Positions 35,942 to 48,313 of a DNA stretch of 64,000 nt are shown here, in pieces. The DNA comes from Euwallacea fornicatus (Eukaryota > Arthropoda > Insecta > Coleoptera > Curculionidae). The DNA is taken from assembly GCF_040115645.1 (NCBI RefSeq), contig NC_089553.1, positions 4,216,001 through 4,280,000 of the forward strand, in the 5' to 3' direction. Made by a program: the position numbers and the translations under genes. Every line of letters starts with the position of its first letter. Positions within the stretch are counted from its first letter, which is position 1. Below the pieces are notes generated by a model. The model saw nothing but the letters and a program-made list of their open reading frames with translations. It had not been told where the DNA came from and made no database searches.

Positions 35942-36858
35942 TATAAGATAATATTTAAGTACGTGGTCAAACTCCACGGGGTGATTCTTTGAGTGATTCT
36001 AAGACGACAAGCTTATAAACACATAGATCTGGTAATGCTTCATTTTCAAGATACAGGGTGTCAAACTTCTTTTTGTTTAAGCGTTATTAAAAAAAACCCA
36101 AACAACGAGAAGGCGCAAACTAATTTGATGTTGAATCATGGTGGCAGTTTGTAACGCAGTATAAAGAAATTTTTTAAGCTGAAAATTGTCTCCACTTGGT
36201 ACATAGGCGTGCGCAGAGGTTACGCCAGAAATTTAAGAAAAATCAAACAAGAAAAACGCTCTAATAAAACTACGCTTAAACAAATTGTACGCATTTTTTT
36301 AAATTAAAAAAAAACATTTAACAAGTAACACGAAAGTTACAACAGTTACCGAAAATGCCCACTTTTAACTTCGATGCAAGCATCAGCTCGTTTTATATTG
36401 ATTGCCGGACACGTTGAAATATTCCCGGCGTATATCTTATCTGATTACATGAATCCCGTATCCGTTGGATTAATTTTTCTTCAGTGTTGGCCAGAGTTTT
36501 ATAAACGAAGGGCTTTACATGCACCGAAAAGAAAAAATCTAATGGATTTAGATCCGGCGATCCGGAAGGCTGTAGCTACTCCCAATGCGGAAAAAATATA
36601 CAAGTTTCAAAAAGGTCAGTGGTGCTTAAGTGACAATAATAACCATAAATGATAATGCCACATGTCAATAAAAGCGGCTAAAGGGGTGTTGAGACTTTTA
36701 CAAAAAAATAAATAAATAAATTTAAAAAAAGTTTGGCGCCCTGTATTTTAAAGGCGAAGCATTACGGGTCCCGTGTTTTTTAAATAAAATTTTCGTCTTA
36801 TAATGACTCAAAGAATCACCCCTCGAAGTTTGGCCACGTACTTAAATAACGCCCTGTA
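35942..36858 (-). mobile_element. TIR transposon relic, subfamily E, copy 1
   Basis: Long inverted arms: TATTTAAGTACGTGGTCAAA at 35952 mirrors TTTGGCCACGTACTTAAATA ending at 36847, then GGTGATTCTTTGAGTGATT / AATGACTCAAAGAATCACC and a further AGATACAGGGTG-like inner block. The interior, minus strand, encodes SPDLNPLDFFLFGACKA after a frameshift and RADACIEV at its C-terminal side. It starts about 200 bp after the tRNA gene. Confidence 0.8.
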
Positions 36859-36879
36859 TTTAATTAATTTTCTCATATG

Positions 36880-37320
36880 TTATACAGGGTCATTCACGCT
36901 ACGCGGCACGGAATATCGTGGCCAAAATACGGGGCTCTCAATAGGTTTTGCCTTTGGACTATGTGGGGGTCTATTATGACCACTTTTAAAAATTATTTTC
37001 GTATTATACAGGGTGTCCCAAGAGCCCTAAGAGTATCAAAGTCGTGTTTTTTCAAATCGAACCCCTTGTATTTTATTATATTTTTGAATTCTTCCATTGA
37101 AATAAGTGTCTGTTTCAATAAGATTTACAATATCAAACACTTAAGGTTTTTGAATAATTAAAATTTTATCAAAATTTTACATAATTTTCATGTTTTAAAC
37201 GCTTCAGAAGTATTTAAGTTATGTAAGTGTACTTTGCAGTGTAGTGTAACAATTGATCGTATTTTATATCCCAATCATGATAAGCTCGCTATATTATACA
37301 GGGTGTGCGAAAGTGAAAAC
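36880..37320. mobile_element. Cluster of three solo TACAGGGTG-type ends
   Basis: TATACAGGGTCATTCACG at 36882, TATACAGGGTGTCCCAAG at 37004 and TATACAGGGTGTGCGAAA at 37296 all face right within about 430 bp, each preceded by TTA. The third-type start differs from the first two after the shared motif, so these are ends of different families stacked together. Confidence 0.5.
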
Positions 37321-38557
37321 CGATCAAGTAAGAGCTTATGGTGGCTGTAACTTCGTTGGTTTAAATGCAATGCCGTGTTTTCTAACCTGCCAGAATATGT
37401 AATTTTTAGTTACCCATCGAATGGTACTGGGACGTTCGCAGGTAAGTCTTCGCGTTTTTGCAGAATGCACTAAATAATTGCTCTTTGCACCATTTGGTGT
37501 GTTTCAGCTCGAAGTTCTAAATCACGTATCAACTATAATATATAGAACAAAAACAAAATAATTTAAATGATATAATAAATCATGAAATTTAAAATTTTAT
37601 TGTTTTTTTTTTCTTTTTTGAAATCTATCGACGGGGAGACGGAAAAACTGAATTCCTTGTTACCTTTTTCGCTTTATTTCTACCTTTCCATTCAGCTTGA
37701 TTAAAAAAGTTTCCTTCTAAACCGACATAACACGTCCTTTAGAGCAATACCTTCTAGGTATTGCATTCATTCTGTAATCAACCCCGAGCACTATACTGTA
37801 TAAGTAAGATGCAAGCTTTTCATTTCCAAGTGCCCCGGTCTTTCTCGCTTTGACCTTTGTTGACACAAATATTTACCAAGAAAAAAGAGGCGAAACCAGA
37901 TAATTAATCACACCTTTCGTAGCAGAAGAATCCCTTTGATGACAAAACTTTCGGGTTTCTAGTCGCAAAAGAATGACACGACTTAAGCAAAGTTACGGAA
38001 CTGTTCATTGAACATTTTACAAATTCACTTCCTTCTAAATGCCGTTTAGAATCCCATTGAAAAGTCTTCAAAAGCCTTAGCCCACCCGCTGGCTTGTTTT
38101 GACTCCGAATTCGAAATCGGAAGCTAGGATCGATTATTGTCAACACCCTTATTGCGAAAACTTCAAGCTGTGAAGTAATGATTATTGTCCACTGTTGTCC
38201 AACTACTGCTTGACCGTTGGTGTGGACAGTCTAGTAAAATGACCGGGGTACTTTACTTCTTTTGTGTACAGGTTTTAATTGTTCGGGTAAATTTATGTGC
38301 CTCCCGAGTCAATTGTTAAGGATCGATTGTTTCGTTGGGCATGGGAAATGCTCCTGAGAAATTGGGTCGTTAGTCTATCGATTACGGGCGACATGCTTCC
38401 GGATCAATTCGATCTTAATATCAAGCCAGTTTAGGAGGAACGTTTGAGGGCGAAGTGAAATTTTTCGATAAAATCGTTATCAAGCGATATTCCACAAATC
38501 GATAAACGTCCCTAGAGAATCGCGACTCGAAGAAATCGATGTCGATAATTAAACGAA
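37321..38557. other. No gene recognised
   Basis: AT-rich interval between relics; I see neither a coding region nor a convincing repeat in it. Confidence 0.5.
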
Positions 38558-39368
38558 ATGCGGGGTGTTGTTTAGGCAGAGGGCCAAACTGCCGGGGGCG
38601 ATTCCTCGAGCGGGCCTGAGACGAAAAGTTTATATCAACATAGGTCCGGCAAGGCTCGTTTGTCAATATACGAGGTGTCAAAAAAAATGTAATAGCTCTT
38701 CGTTAAAATCTCATTAACGGTTTAGCCGATCTTGTTGATGTTTGACAGTGTCATTTATGGTCGTTACTGTTACTTGTGCACTATTGACTTCTATCTTTTT
38801 CAGTATTAAGCGCACTCGCGGCCACCCGGGTCGCCGGATTTAAATCCGTTTGATTTTTTCCTTTGGGGACGTACAAAGTCCTTCGTGTATAAAACTCCGG
38901 TGAACACTGAAAAAGAATTAATCCAGCGAATAGGGGGATTCATGCAATCAGCTAAGATATACGCGGGGAATATTTCAACGCATTCAGCAAGCGATGTTAA
39001 GACGAATTAGTGCTCGCGATGTTTTTCTTCTTGTGTTTGAGGTGTTTTTCTTCGTTTGATTTTTCTCAGATTTCCGGCGTTATCCCTGCGCCCGCCGCCA
39101 GCGAAGGGAAACAAATAATTTCTTCCTTAGAGGGTTCCTTAGTACCATATTAAAAACTTACGAGGTTCCCACGGCATATTAGTTTGCGTCTTTTTCTTTT
39201 TAGAAGCATTTTTTTTATATGTAAATGACTTTTTAAAAAGTTTTCCATCCCGCATCTTGCAAACGGAGCGTCACCGGACATGTAATCACGTAAATTTTTC
39301 GTCTTAGAACCACCCAAAGAATCGCCCCTCGAAGTTTGGTCAAGCAGTTTAAAACACCCCGCATAAAG
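38558..39368 (+). mobile_element. TIR transposon relic, subfamily E, copy 2
   Basis: Left end ATGCGGGGTGTTGTTTAGGC at 38558 mirrors the right end AAAACACCCCGCAT ending at 39364, with arms including GGGGGCGATTCCTCGAG / GGGGCGATTCTTTGGG (inverted) and CATAGGTCCGGCA. The interior encodes RPPGSPDLNPFDFFLWG then TKSFVYKTPVNTEKELIQRI from about 38822 to 38935. About 810 bp. Confidence 0.8.
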
Positions 39369-41836
39369 CAAGGGGTTGTTCAATTGCTGAGTTTTTCGGA
39401 ACGAACGAACTTTAGGAACAAATCCCTGAAATGAGTCTTCGGGATGAATCTTCGATGAGAGGTTTCTTCACAGATGAGTTTTCACCTCTTGCAGCGACAA
39501 AGAATTCAACATTTTCTTTGAGCGTGCCGCCAAAATTTCTGGTGGCACAATAAAATTGATTTTCAATGTGAGCCAAAGTGCGTTCTATGTGAGACATCTC
39601 ATTCAGGCCCCTCAATAAGTTAAAACTACTGAAAAGCATTGACTGGAGGTGCACGCCCCCATTTGAAAAGACTTTTTGTTCGGTCCAAACAATCCTTCAC
39701 AACTCGCACCTGAGTCCAACCTGCTATTAAAAAATTCTATTCATTTCGTGAGAAACCTTATGCAATCCATCTCTTTAAGACTTAAAAACATGAGAAAAAG
39801 GAAGTTTTGGCAATGGTTTTTACCCGGGTGACACGTTTCCAGATTGATGGAGGAATTATTAAGCCAAATCAAGTTTTTTTTTCCATTTGGAGGACGTATT
39901 TTTCTGAATATCTATTTTAACGAGAACGGTGTTTGACCCGATGTTAATGGGGCGCCATTGGCGGGAGTGAAATATTGAAAAGCTCCATACGTCCTTCCTC
40001 AGCTTAAGTTGACAAGCATGTCTGGCAGTTTAAATCCAAAGCAAATAAATTGGCGTCTATTTCATCTAACTTCAGTTTGTGGCGTAAATTATCAGACCCC
40101 GCAGCAAATGCTACGAGTAGCATATCTAATTACTTTTCGAAATGTGCTACAGTCGGCCACTATTAAATACACTTGCTAAACAAGGCTGTGTTAATTGAAT
40201 GACATGTCCTGTCCAGTAAATGCAGGTTTGATTTATAAAGAGTACGCTTTTCAAAGGGGAACGTGAAATAGTGCAAACTAACCAAAAGCTACTCAAGCTT
40301 TATTGTCCTAAATCATAATATTAAAATGACAAAGCCGGGAGGTAATTACGTCTTTCTCTGAAGTGCTAGCGAACATTCGAAATTATTGCGTATTACATAT
40401 TGTCCTGTCCGAAAGCGCTGCAATCCCGCTGACTTAGCTGCATAAAAAGCACAAGAATTTGCTCATAACGCGACATATAAATTGGAGCGGGTGACAAAAT
40501 GAGGAGCCTCAGTACTTACCTTCTCCATATCAGCATAAAAGTTTTAAAGGAAACGTTAATTACAAAAATTTGAAAAAAAATATACGACAGTTTTCGCTGG
40601 TTAATGCAACAGTTCGCTCATTTAACGCGTAATTACCCAGCGGATTAATCAATCATAATTAATTAAGCGTAATTGATCGGCTAATTGCTTAATTTAATTT
40701 AATTGCGATTTTTTTTTCAAAGTTGGTAAACTTTCGTTCAACCTCTTCGTTTCTTTACGAATAGTTCATCTGGGCAATTATCGATTTGACCAAAGCATTT
40801 GCTAAAGAAAATTGTGTTCGAATGGCTTCCGACAAAAGTAAAGGCGCAAATTCATTTTTGCAAATCTCCGAAGCAACAACAATCTGCGGATACAAATTTA
40901 AATATTTTGATATCTGCGAAAACCCGATTACACATTTAACTCGATCCCATGCCGGCGCGGTTTTCAGATTTCCACCCTGAACATGGAACTGTCTAATTTT
41001 CAGTGTTCCTAATTAAACAAACACGTATTTGCATTTCAAGCTTAGAATTTCAAAATTTAAAGAGCTAATATGCCTCGACACAACATTGATATATTTCATT
41101 AATGCATTAACCCCGAAATCCACCCTGGCTTGAAAATATCCATTAAGTCCCTGATGGTTCTGGATCGTGGAACACGTGGGAAATTCTCGAGTGTCTTCAA
41201 CATTTTAGCTTGGAAATCCTCATAAAATAAATGGCTACAAATTTTTGAATTAAACCCTGCAAAATTTAAATAATAATCTGCTCTGGAAATATTCAAATAA
41301 TGCCTCAGCTTTATGGTAATGGCTGGAGAAAACATTTGAGTAATAATCTAACAATGAAATCCAACATCCTAACGACTTTAACCAGTGAAATTAGAGTAGG
41401 TAAAGAAAAAGACTAAATTGCCTCAAAGAAGTGGGTCTTGAGATTTGTCTTTGTCAAGATGACCCAGAATGAGGGATGAGTTGGGGTAATTAAGTGAAAG
41501 CTCTCCTTCGAAGGAACAAGTAGGTTTTAAAAGGGTTTATTTTTATTGCCTACTTAAATCCAGTGAAAGCGATATACTGGGTTGGAATAGAGAATAGGAT
41601 TAATCTCGTAGATTTACTGTTAAAGCGATCCGAAACGCCTTTATAAGGGTTAAAAGTTAGAGAGAAAGGATACCACAAAATTGAAATAAAACGTAGACGA
41701 GCAATAGCGCGACTAAATTGTAAATTTTTATATATTATTTTATTTATATATTTTTTTGTCTTTTTTTTTTCATTTCTTTCCTTAAGGATTCGCCGCGAAA
41801 GCTGGAAAATTATTCACGTTTTTGAGGTAATATACA
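39369..41836. other. No gene recognised
   Basis: About 2.5 kb without a supported gene, RNA or transposon signature; short open frames here show no family resemblance. AT-rich tracts near 40640-40720 (TAATTAA clusters) could bind homeodomain proteins, but this is only base composition. Confidence 0.5.
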
Positions 41837-42993
41837 GAGCGTCCTCAAAATGATTAAAAACAAAAATACCAACTGCCTCCCTACAAAGTACATCTAGCGC
41901 AAGAACCTAATGAGGACCACTTCAACAGACGTTCGCAATTTTGCAAAGCTACGTCAGAATGAGTTCTAAATGAGCAACAGTTCCTTTTTAACGCACGCTC
42001 CTCAGACGAATACTCTTTCTTCTTGAGCGAAGCTGTGAATCCGGTTACTAGTCTGACGAGAATTACGCAGTTACCCACGAGTTCCACACACAATCGCATA
42101 TTTGGGGGCAAATTTTGGTGACCGTCCGACGGGCCCATATTTTTTACAAGGTGCATTTGGCAGGGGTAACGCATCTTCAGTTACTGGAAGACGCCATTTC
42201 TCCGACATCAATGGAGACAATTGCAAACGATGACCGAGGAAAACTATTTTGTACTCCAGTGAGACGGGGCGGCGTCTCCTCACGCACCGAGTTTTCAGTA
42301 TTTAGATCTAGCGTCTCCTGGGCGACGAATTGGAAGGAGAGAGCGCACGGCGGAGCCTCCGCTTTCTCCAGACTTAAGTCCGTTGGATTTCTTTCGATGA
42401 CGCCACTTAAAAAATTAGGATCTACACGTCGAAACAACATCTTTGGACGACTTGCGGGAGCGAGGGTCGTCGGTGAAAGCGAGCAATTTCGCGGATGCCT
42501 CAAAAAATTCGACGGCGACTCCAATAAAATCTCTTCTAACGCATGGAGATCGCAGGTAGGCATTTTCAACATTTATTCAATTGATTTGTACTAACATCAC
42601 CTTTATTTACAAAACTTAATCTCTATTGAGGATCCCAATATTTTTTGTTGCCGCACCGAAGCGAAACAGGTAAAATAACTGAACGTAAATAACTTAATTT
42701 GTCGAATCTTGGGGAAGCGGCCACTTTAGCTATGTCGGCAGCAGACTTGAAACTCGCGGGTCACAAATATCATTAAGTTACCTTCAAAATGAGGTGTCAC
42801 TAGGTCTCCTTTTCCATTTAAAATTTTTGGCGTAAACGCCCTCCCGCTGAACGGGTTGCAGGTAGGGGGAGTTCAAATTAACCTAAAATGCTTCCCCCTC
42901 GGAAATAAATTTTACGTATCCCAACGGTTTTCCGCAATTTTTCATAACTGTTCAAAATTGCCCGTGTTGCTTTTTCAAACGGCCACCCTGTAT
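41837..42993 (+). mobile_element. DUF4817-type transposon relic, subfamily F, copy 1
   Basis: 41878-42993 is collinear with 62840-63870. Shared blocks include AAAGTACATCTAGCGCAAGA (41885) against AAAATACATCTAGTGCAAGA (62841), GATCGCAGGTAGGCATTTTC against GTCGGAGATGGGCATTTATA, and the terminal CACCCTGTA. This copy retains a middle segment encoding QLLEDAISPTSMETIANDDR (42178-42237) that the other lacks, and PPLSPDLSPLDFFR near 42355. Many stops and frameshifts. The left end TATACAGAGCGTCCTC (41830s) may be a different, truncated terminus. Confidence 0.75.
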
Positions 42994-43359
42994 ATTTCAT
43001 GATGTTATTTATTACCTACGCGTGAATGTTGCCGCATGACGAGAAGGTACCATCATCGTTGGATGAGAAGGACTGAAATGCTGCCATTTATTCTTCATTT
43101 TCATTCTCAAAAGTGGGCACGGTCCATGAAAATTTACGGTCTGGTCGTTTGAACGGGGTGCGTACATCTGGAACACTTTCGGGGAACAAAATACAACTAA
43201 AATTAGCGGTCATAAATTTTTTTTTTAATCAATAAATAAACTCCATCATATACAAATATACAATAAATATTTACAATTATAATTAATTTATAACTTAGTT
43301 CAGTTTGAGATTACAGTCTTTCTTCTCGAATGTTAAAATTCTCGACTATTTAATAACAT

Positions 43360-43365
43360 TTTATT
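43360..43365 (-). terminator. hkb: Poly(A) signal of the huckebein-like gene
   Basis: AATAAA on the minus strand, 95 nt past the stop codon; further AT-rich AATAAA-like matches follow to about 43220. Confidence 0.55.
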
Positions 43366-43460
43366 GAGCAAAATTATCAATTCTCCAAAAATATACAAAA
43401 TATCATTGCAGCACACCTTTAAAGCATTTTTCTTCTAAAAGAAATACGACGAAACATGTT

Positions 43461-44355
43461 TCAGTACATCACAGGAAGGAAAGGATAACCGTTGGTCTGC
43501 CCTGAAGCCCACGCTTCGAAGGGCAGAACCACGGGCACGGCGTACAACCCTCTAGGTTGGAAATGCGTCCTCGAATGCTTTTTGAGATGGTCTTTCCTCC
43601 CAAATCTTTTCCCACAATGACTACAAGGATAAGGTCTCAGACCAGAATGTATCCTTTTGTGCCTTGTGAGCTCTTCGTTTCGAGTGAAAGTCTTACCACA
43701 TTCCTTCTCATCACATTTGAATGGTCTCTCACCTAAAGAAGAGAAAAACCAATTTAATCCTTCAGGAATTGTATCGCAAAGGGGCAATTGGTTTGGAACT
43801 GAACTGACCTGTGTGTATCCTGATGTGCCCCTTTAACTGCCCATTATTGGAGAACCCAACGTCACAATGGGGACACTTGTACTTCTTCGGCCTTTGCTTC
43901 TTCGCAGCCAGCAGTTTGGCTTGCTGCTCTTGGTTTAAAACTCTAGCATATTCTTCGAATGCATAACCTTGGGCTAGAGATTCCAGAAGAAGAGGATCGT
44001 TCGGGGGAAGGCCTAGATGCTGAGCCAGGTTCGCTTGTAACATCATGTCTGCACTATACCGATCGTGCATGTAGTCCATCCCTAAAGGGGGTGTTGGTAT
44101 GAACGTCTCTTGTAGGGGACTTTCTAGGGGTTTCGATTGAAGCAATGGAGGACTACAGGGCTTCTCGATCAAACTCTCACACTCCACACTCTCTTTTGCT
44201 TTGCACTTTGGCTCTTCATCTTGCGTAGTGGTGGAAACTGTAGAATCCTGAGCTACATCACCGCTACAATCCCAGGGCCTGAATATCCTGCCGCACTTAT
44301 TCTCGCCTTGTTGCCGAGACTTGTAAGAGCACATTACATTCTTTGTAGTAAACAT
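43461..44355 (-). CDS. hkb: Three-finger C2H2 transcription factor, huckebein-like, complete
   Basis: Two exons on the minus strand: 43809-44355 and 43732 down to 43461 (stop TGA), joined in phase 1, 272 residues. Residues 25-28 are FRPW, the Groucho co-repressor motif reported for Drosophila Huckebein. Residues 90-155 are low complexity (Gln/Leu/Pro). Finger 1 (about 159-183, YKCPHCDVGFSNNGQLKGH) ends exactly at the intron. Finger 2 (184-213) is Sp1/Egr-like with a CX4C spacing (CDEKEC) and TFTRNEELTRHKRIH. Finger 3 (214-239) is RPYPCSHCGKRFGRKDHLKK. The protein then ends after a short hydrophobic tail. The family is a terminal gap repressor acting in the nucleus in early embryos and neuroblasts. 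Naming rests on remembered finger sequence plus FRPW; another Sp/Egr-related zinc-finger gene is the alternative. Confidence 0.75.
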
Positions 44356-44388
44356 TATCTCACTAGTGCACTTGCCACTCTTGACTGC

Positions 44389-44430
44389 TCTTAACTAAAC
44401 AAAACTTTAAAGAAGTTTTGGTATATACCC
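44389..44430 (-). promoter_or_regulatory. hkb: Putative huckebein core promoter (TATA plus initiator)
   Basis: Read on the minus strand, TATATA begins at 44427. An initiator-like TTAGTT has its A at 44396, 31 nt downstream, the standard spacing. This predicts a leader of about 41 nt before the ATG at 44355. Inferred from spacing only. Confidence 0.5.
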
Positions 44431-45349
44431 AACCCTCGAATTCGGTGGGCAGTCCCTGTGTGAAGTGGGGGTAACTCATAGTCTTAACAATACCATAACC
44501 CTCTTCTGTATCGTTTCATTATTGAATGAAATGGATATTTCGGGGGTTGAATGAATAGGGCCGGCATGGGGTGACTTTTTGGGGTGCCGGTTACCGACTT
44601 AAGAGGATTTGTGTTTGTTATGTAAGTGTTATGATTTTTTACGGTTGTCTTTTCCTTAATGCGGTTGAATTTAGTTGTAAGCTCATTGAAGGGGATCATA
44701 GCCCTTCGGGTACGTGTCATTTGAGGTACACTAAGTAGGTAAAGAGATGAATGAGTGTAGGTAAGTGGATTGGTTTGGTGGTTAAACAGATGATTGAGGT
44801 GTTGAAAAGTCTAGAGGAAGTTGTTGAATTGCCTGAGTTTCACGAGCGAGAACGATTGTTTGCATAAGTCAATATGAATTTTCAAAGCGTCATCTACCGC
44901 CAGCGAGAATCATCTATCGCTCAGTTTGTCATCAATTACTTAGTAAAAATATATTATATAAGATCAGTGGAATTAACCTGACTGCACAGTAATAGTTACA
45001 TGGAAGAAGTTTTAATGAGCTTCGTTCACGTAGCGATTACTTTATTTCGCCACTTTAACGTGGCATAAAACTACCACCATGTGTGAGGTAATAAATACTT
45101 TTTAGAATACCTCTATTTTACTGAGTCTTGTTTTATTATTTAGCTCAATAAATATACCCTATAATTCGTGGATAAAAAATAATGACTGAGTTGCCGTTCA
45201 TGCCGCCTTATGAATCACGTTTGGTCAGTTTAACACTAATAGCGGTTACTGATTCTAGTTCTGGTTCCCTTCTGAGTTACATATTACGCTTTCTGAATGA
45301 CAGTTGACTTTTCTAAATTATCGGAAAGAGTGTAGATCTCTTTTATACA
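44431..45349. other. Region upstream of huckebein
   Basis: No gene recognised. As immediate 5' flank of a developmental regulator it is the natural place for embryonic enhancers, but I can point to no specific site. Confidence 0.4.
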
Positions 45350-46178
45350 CAGGGTGTTATTTAAGTGCGTGGCCAAACTTTGAAAGGAGTTTCTTTGAGT
45401 AGTTCTAAAAAGAACAGTTTACGTAAACGTAGGTCCAGTAACGTTTCGTTTTTGACATGCAGGCTGTTAAACTTAAAAAAAAATCGTAAAAATTTTACTA
45501 ATACTTTAGCCGATTTCATTGAAATTTGGCAGTGCTACTTACGTTTATCATTGCTACTTACGTGCCACTAACTTTTTAAATACTTTCATATTTTTTCCGC
45601 ATTAAGCACCGCCATGGCCCCCCAGTTCTCCGGATTTAAATCCGTCAGATTTTTTCCTTTGGGTGCTTACAAAGTCCGTCGTGTATAGAGTGTCGGACAA
45701 CACTGAAGAAGAATTAATCCAACTGGGAACGTTTCAATGTGTCCGGTAATCGCTGTTAGAACGGGCTAATGTTTGCATTGAATTTACAGGCGGACATTTT
45801 CAGCGACAATTGTAAGTTTCCTGTCTCTTATGGTCAAATGTTTTCTCACTTACAAAAATGCGTACAATTCGTTTAAGTGCGATTTTAACAAATCGTTTTT
45901 CTTGTTTGACTTTTTTGAATTTTCGGCATTACCATTTCTAGCTTAAAAAAATCCTTTGGCACTAAATTAAAAACTATCAAGTTTCAACGCCATGTTAGTA
46001 TGCGTCATCTAGTTGTTTATTCATTTTTTTATATCTAATAATTTTTGTTTAATGTTTGATGCCCTGTATCTTTAAAACGGGCCACGACGGGACCTATGTT
46101 CATTTAAACCATTCGTCTTGGGATCACTCAAAGAAGCGCTTGTTGGAATTTGGTCACGTACTCAAATAACACCCTGTG
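45348..46178 (+). mobile_element. TIR transposon relic, subfamily E, copy 3
   Basis: CAGGGTGTTATTTAAGTGCG at 45350 mirrors the right end ending CAAATAACACCCTG at 46176. The arms continue through GTTTCTTTGAGTAGTTCTAA / inverse of GATCACTCAAAGAAGC and ACGTAGGTCC / GGACCTATGTT. The interior at 45612-45680 has CCAGTTCTCCGGATTTAAAT, the same motif as copy 2 but frameshifted. About 830 bp. Confidence 0.85.
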
Positions 46179-48313
46179 CATTACGGACAACTTAAATTGT
46201 TAGTTGAAAAGGGCGCGAAGGAAAAAAATATTGTTATCCTTTGTTGATAAGTTCGTAATGAAACGACCCGTATATTTGCAGGCAGGGTAATGGAGATGTG
46301 TGAGAGAGAGGGAGAGAGGTGGGCCCAGAGGTAACTCAATAACTAGTGTGTGCGAATTATTCGCATTTATAAATCGTGAATAGGGCATTTTTATAACATG
46401 TAACCATGGTAATTGTAATTCGATTTATGCACAGATTCAATGATGAAATCATCATGCATAAATGCAAATATTTCGGGAACACAGGTTTAAAGCAAATATC
46501 GCCATATTAGGTGTTTTTATAACAAAAAAAAGGTTCTCCCAAACTCACAAAAAGACGTGGGATATCTCGTTGCAAATTTCCCCAAATTTTTTCCTTTAAG
46601 CTCGCGATGTGCCGTTTTTGCCAGAATAAATTCGCTAGAAGTAATCTAAAGTTAGAGTCTATTTTAGAAACGTGGGATCATTTTAATATAGTCAAAATTA
46701 GAGAGTTTCAGGATGTTTTAAAAACCAATTAAGAGTCTCGAATGTTTTGCAAGCTGAATATTTTCCAGTGTTTTACGTCCATTTGCTCCAGTTTCTTCTT
46801 CGCATCTCGTATCGGAAGTCTTGAGTATCCAGGCGGATTATATCTTTCTTATAAATAGTCGAGCATTCATCTGAATTGATTATTTACCTTTCTCCCGAAT
46901 TATACAGGATTTCATATCGGTTTTGAGACAATTTTACACACACAGCAGAAGTATGGCAGATGTACAAAAGCGATGTTCCAGATATACTCGCGGCTTCCCA
47001 CGTTAAAACTTTTTTATCCAGATTTTGGTTCATTTTCTTGGAACGAACCGAATTCCTGGTGATTAATGATTCGGTGATGTGAGAATAATTTTGAGGTAGC
47101 AGTTCCATTTACTTATGTAAAAATTTCGAAATTTACTAACTTCGGACGTTTCCGCACGCAGGATGACGGGAAAGTGGTCGAGAGTCCTCGTCTTACATAC
47201 ATTGCGGTACCTCCATAAGTTTTATTTCCCGTGATGACGAAATTAATGAAATGATGAAGTGAAACATGATTAGAAGAAAACGTCCGAGTTTTCGGCAATG
47301 ACTTGAAAGTAGGCGAAGTCTGGATTAATTGCTTAGGGCTGATGAAATTCGCTGAAAATTTGAGGATTTTGTTACTTTGTACAGTATTGTTGTGTCAAAT
47401 GCCAACTCGTCTGCTTACACCATAATAATGAATTTTAGAAAGTTACGCGATCAGTCTTACTTAAAAAAGGAAAGAAAGAAAGTAACAAGAACCATATGCA
47501 TTTCCCCGTATATTTTACCGTCGCACCGCAATGGTAAAATATTGACCCCAATCAGATGCGCAAAAATTGGTTTCAAATGTTTATGTTCTAAATTAAATTT
47601 TAGAAGTATAAAAAAGAGCGATTTTCAATCAAACTCCTGCGACATCTATAAAAAAACGAGCTTTTAGTTATAAAAAATGTCCGGGAAGCATTTAAAAGCG
47701 ACTCGTTCCACGCCACTGGTTATTTTCCATTCCTTTATCCTCCCGTTGCTATTAGTTTGACCAATGGAAGTTCAGCGTGGTGGCCCTCTCTCCAATAATT
47801 CAGTATAAAAGCTTAAATGTCCATATATCACGTGGAAGACACAGTTACTCAATTACAGAGTTTACCGAAAAATTAATCATCCCTGTATTCTTTTTATCCC
47901 ACCTCCGAGCTATTATATTCAATTTCGTTTGTCTCTTATTTATGTCTTGGCTTTTTCGGGTCAGTCGGGAATTTTTTGCGGGCCTAAAGCTCGCACGAGG
48001 GAGATGTGAAATTGTCGTTCCAATGTGTAGATGAAAAAGTCCCTTTTTGGCCAGTGTTATCTCGATAATTGAAAGAGAAAGATAAGTAATTTCGACTCAA
48101 TATTTACCTCATCGTGTATGAAAATTTAATCTTAAAGCTCTACAGCATTCGGTGTATATCCCGAGCTGTAGAGCAAACTAATTTTACCGATGGCCTCAAC
48201 TCTGAACCAAATTATCGATTCTATAGAACGTCCGAATAGATGGTACGAGTTTAATTCCAGAAGTGCCCGAGCTAATGTATATTTAAAGAAACGAAAAATT
48301 GGAAAATATTGCA
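46179..48313. other. No gene recognised
   Basis: Short GA-rich tract at 46296-46322 (GAGAGAGAGGGAGAGAGG). At 47113-47298 the minus strand reads KTYGGTAMYVRRGLSTTF, weakly like the endonuclease region of non-LTR retrotransposons; single motif, not called. Confidence 0.4.

Noticed and set aside
42115..42594. 159-residue plus-strand open frame as a host gene
   Set aside because: It lies within the transposon relic and matches transposase segments only in part, in mixed frames.
47113..47298. Reading frame resembling a non-LTR retrotransposon endonuclease (GGTAMYVRRGL)
   Set aside because: Only one short motif; no reverse transcriptase nearby.
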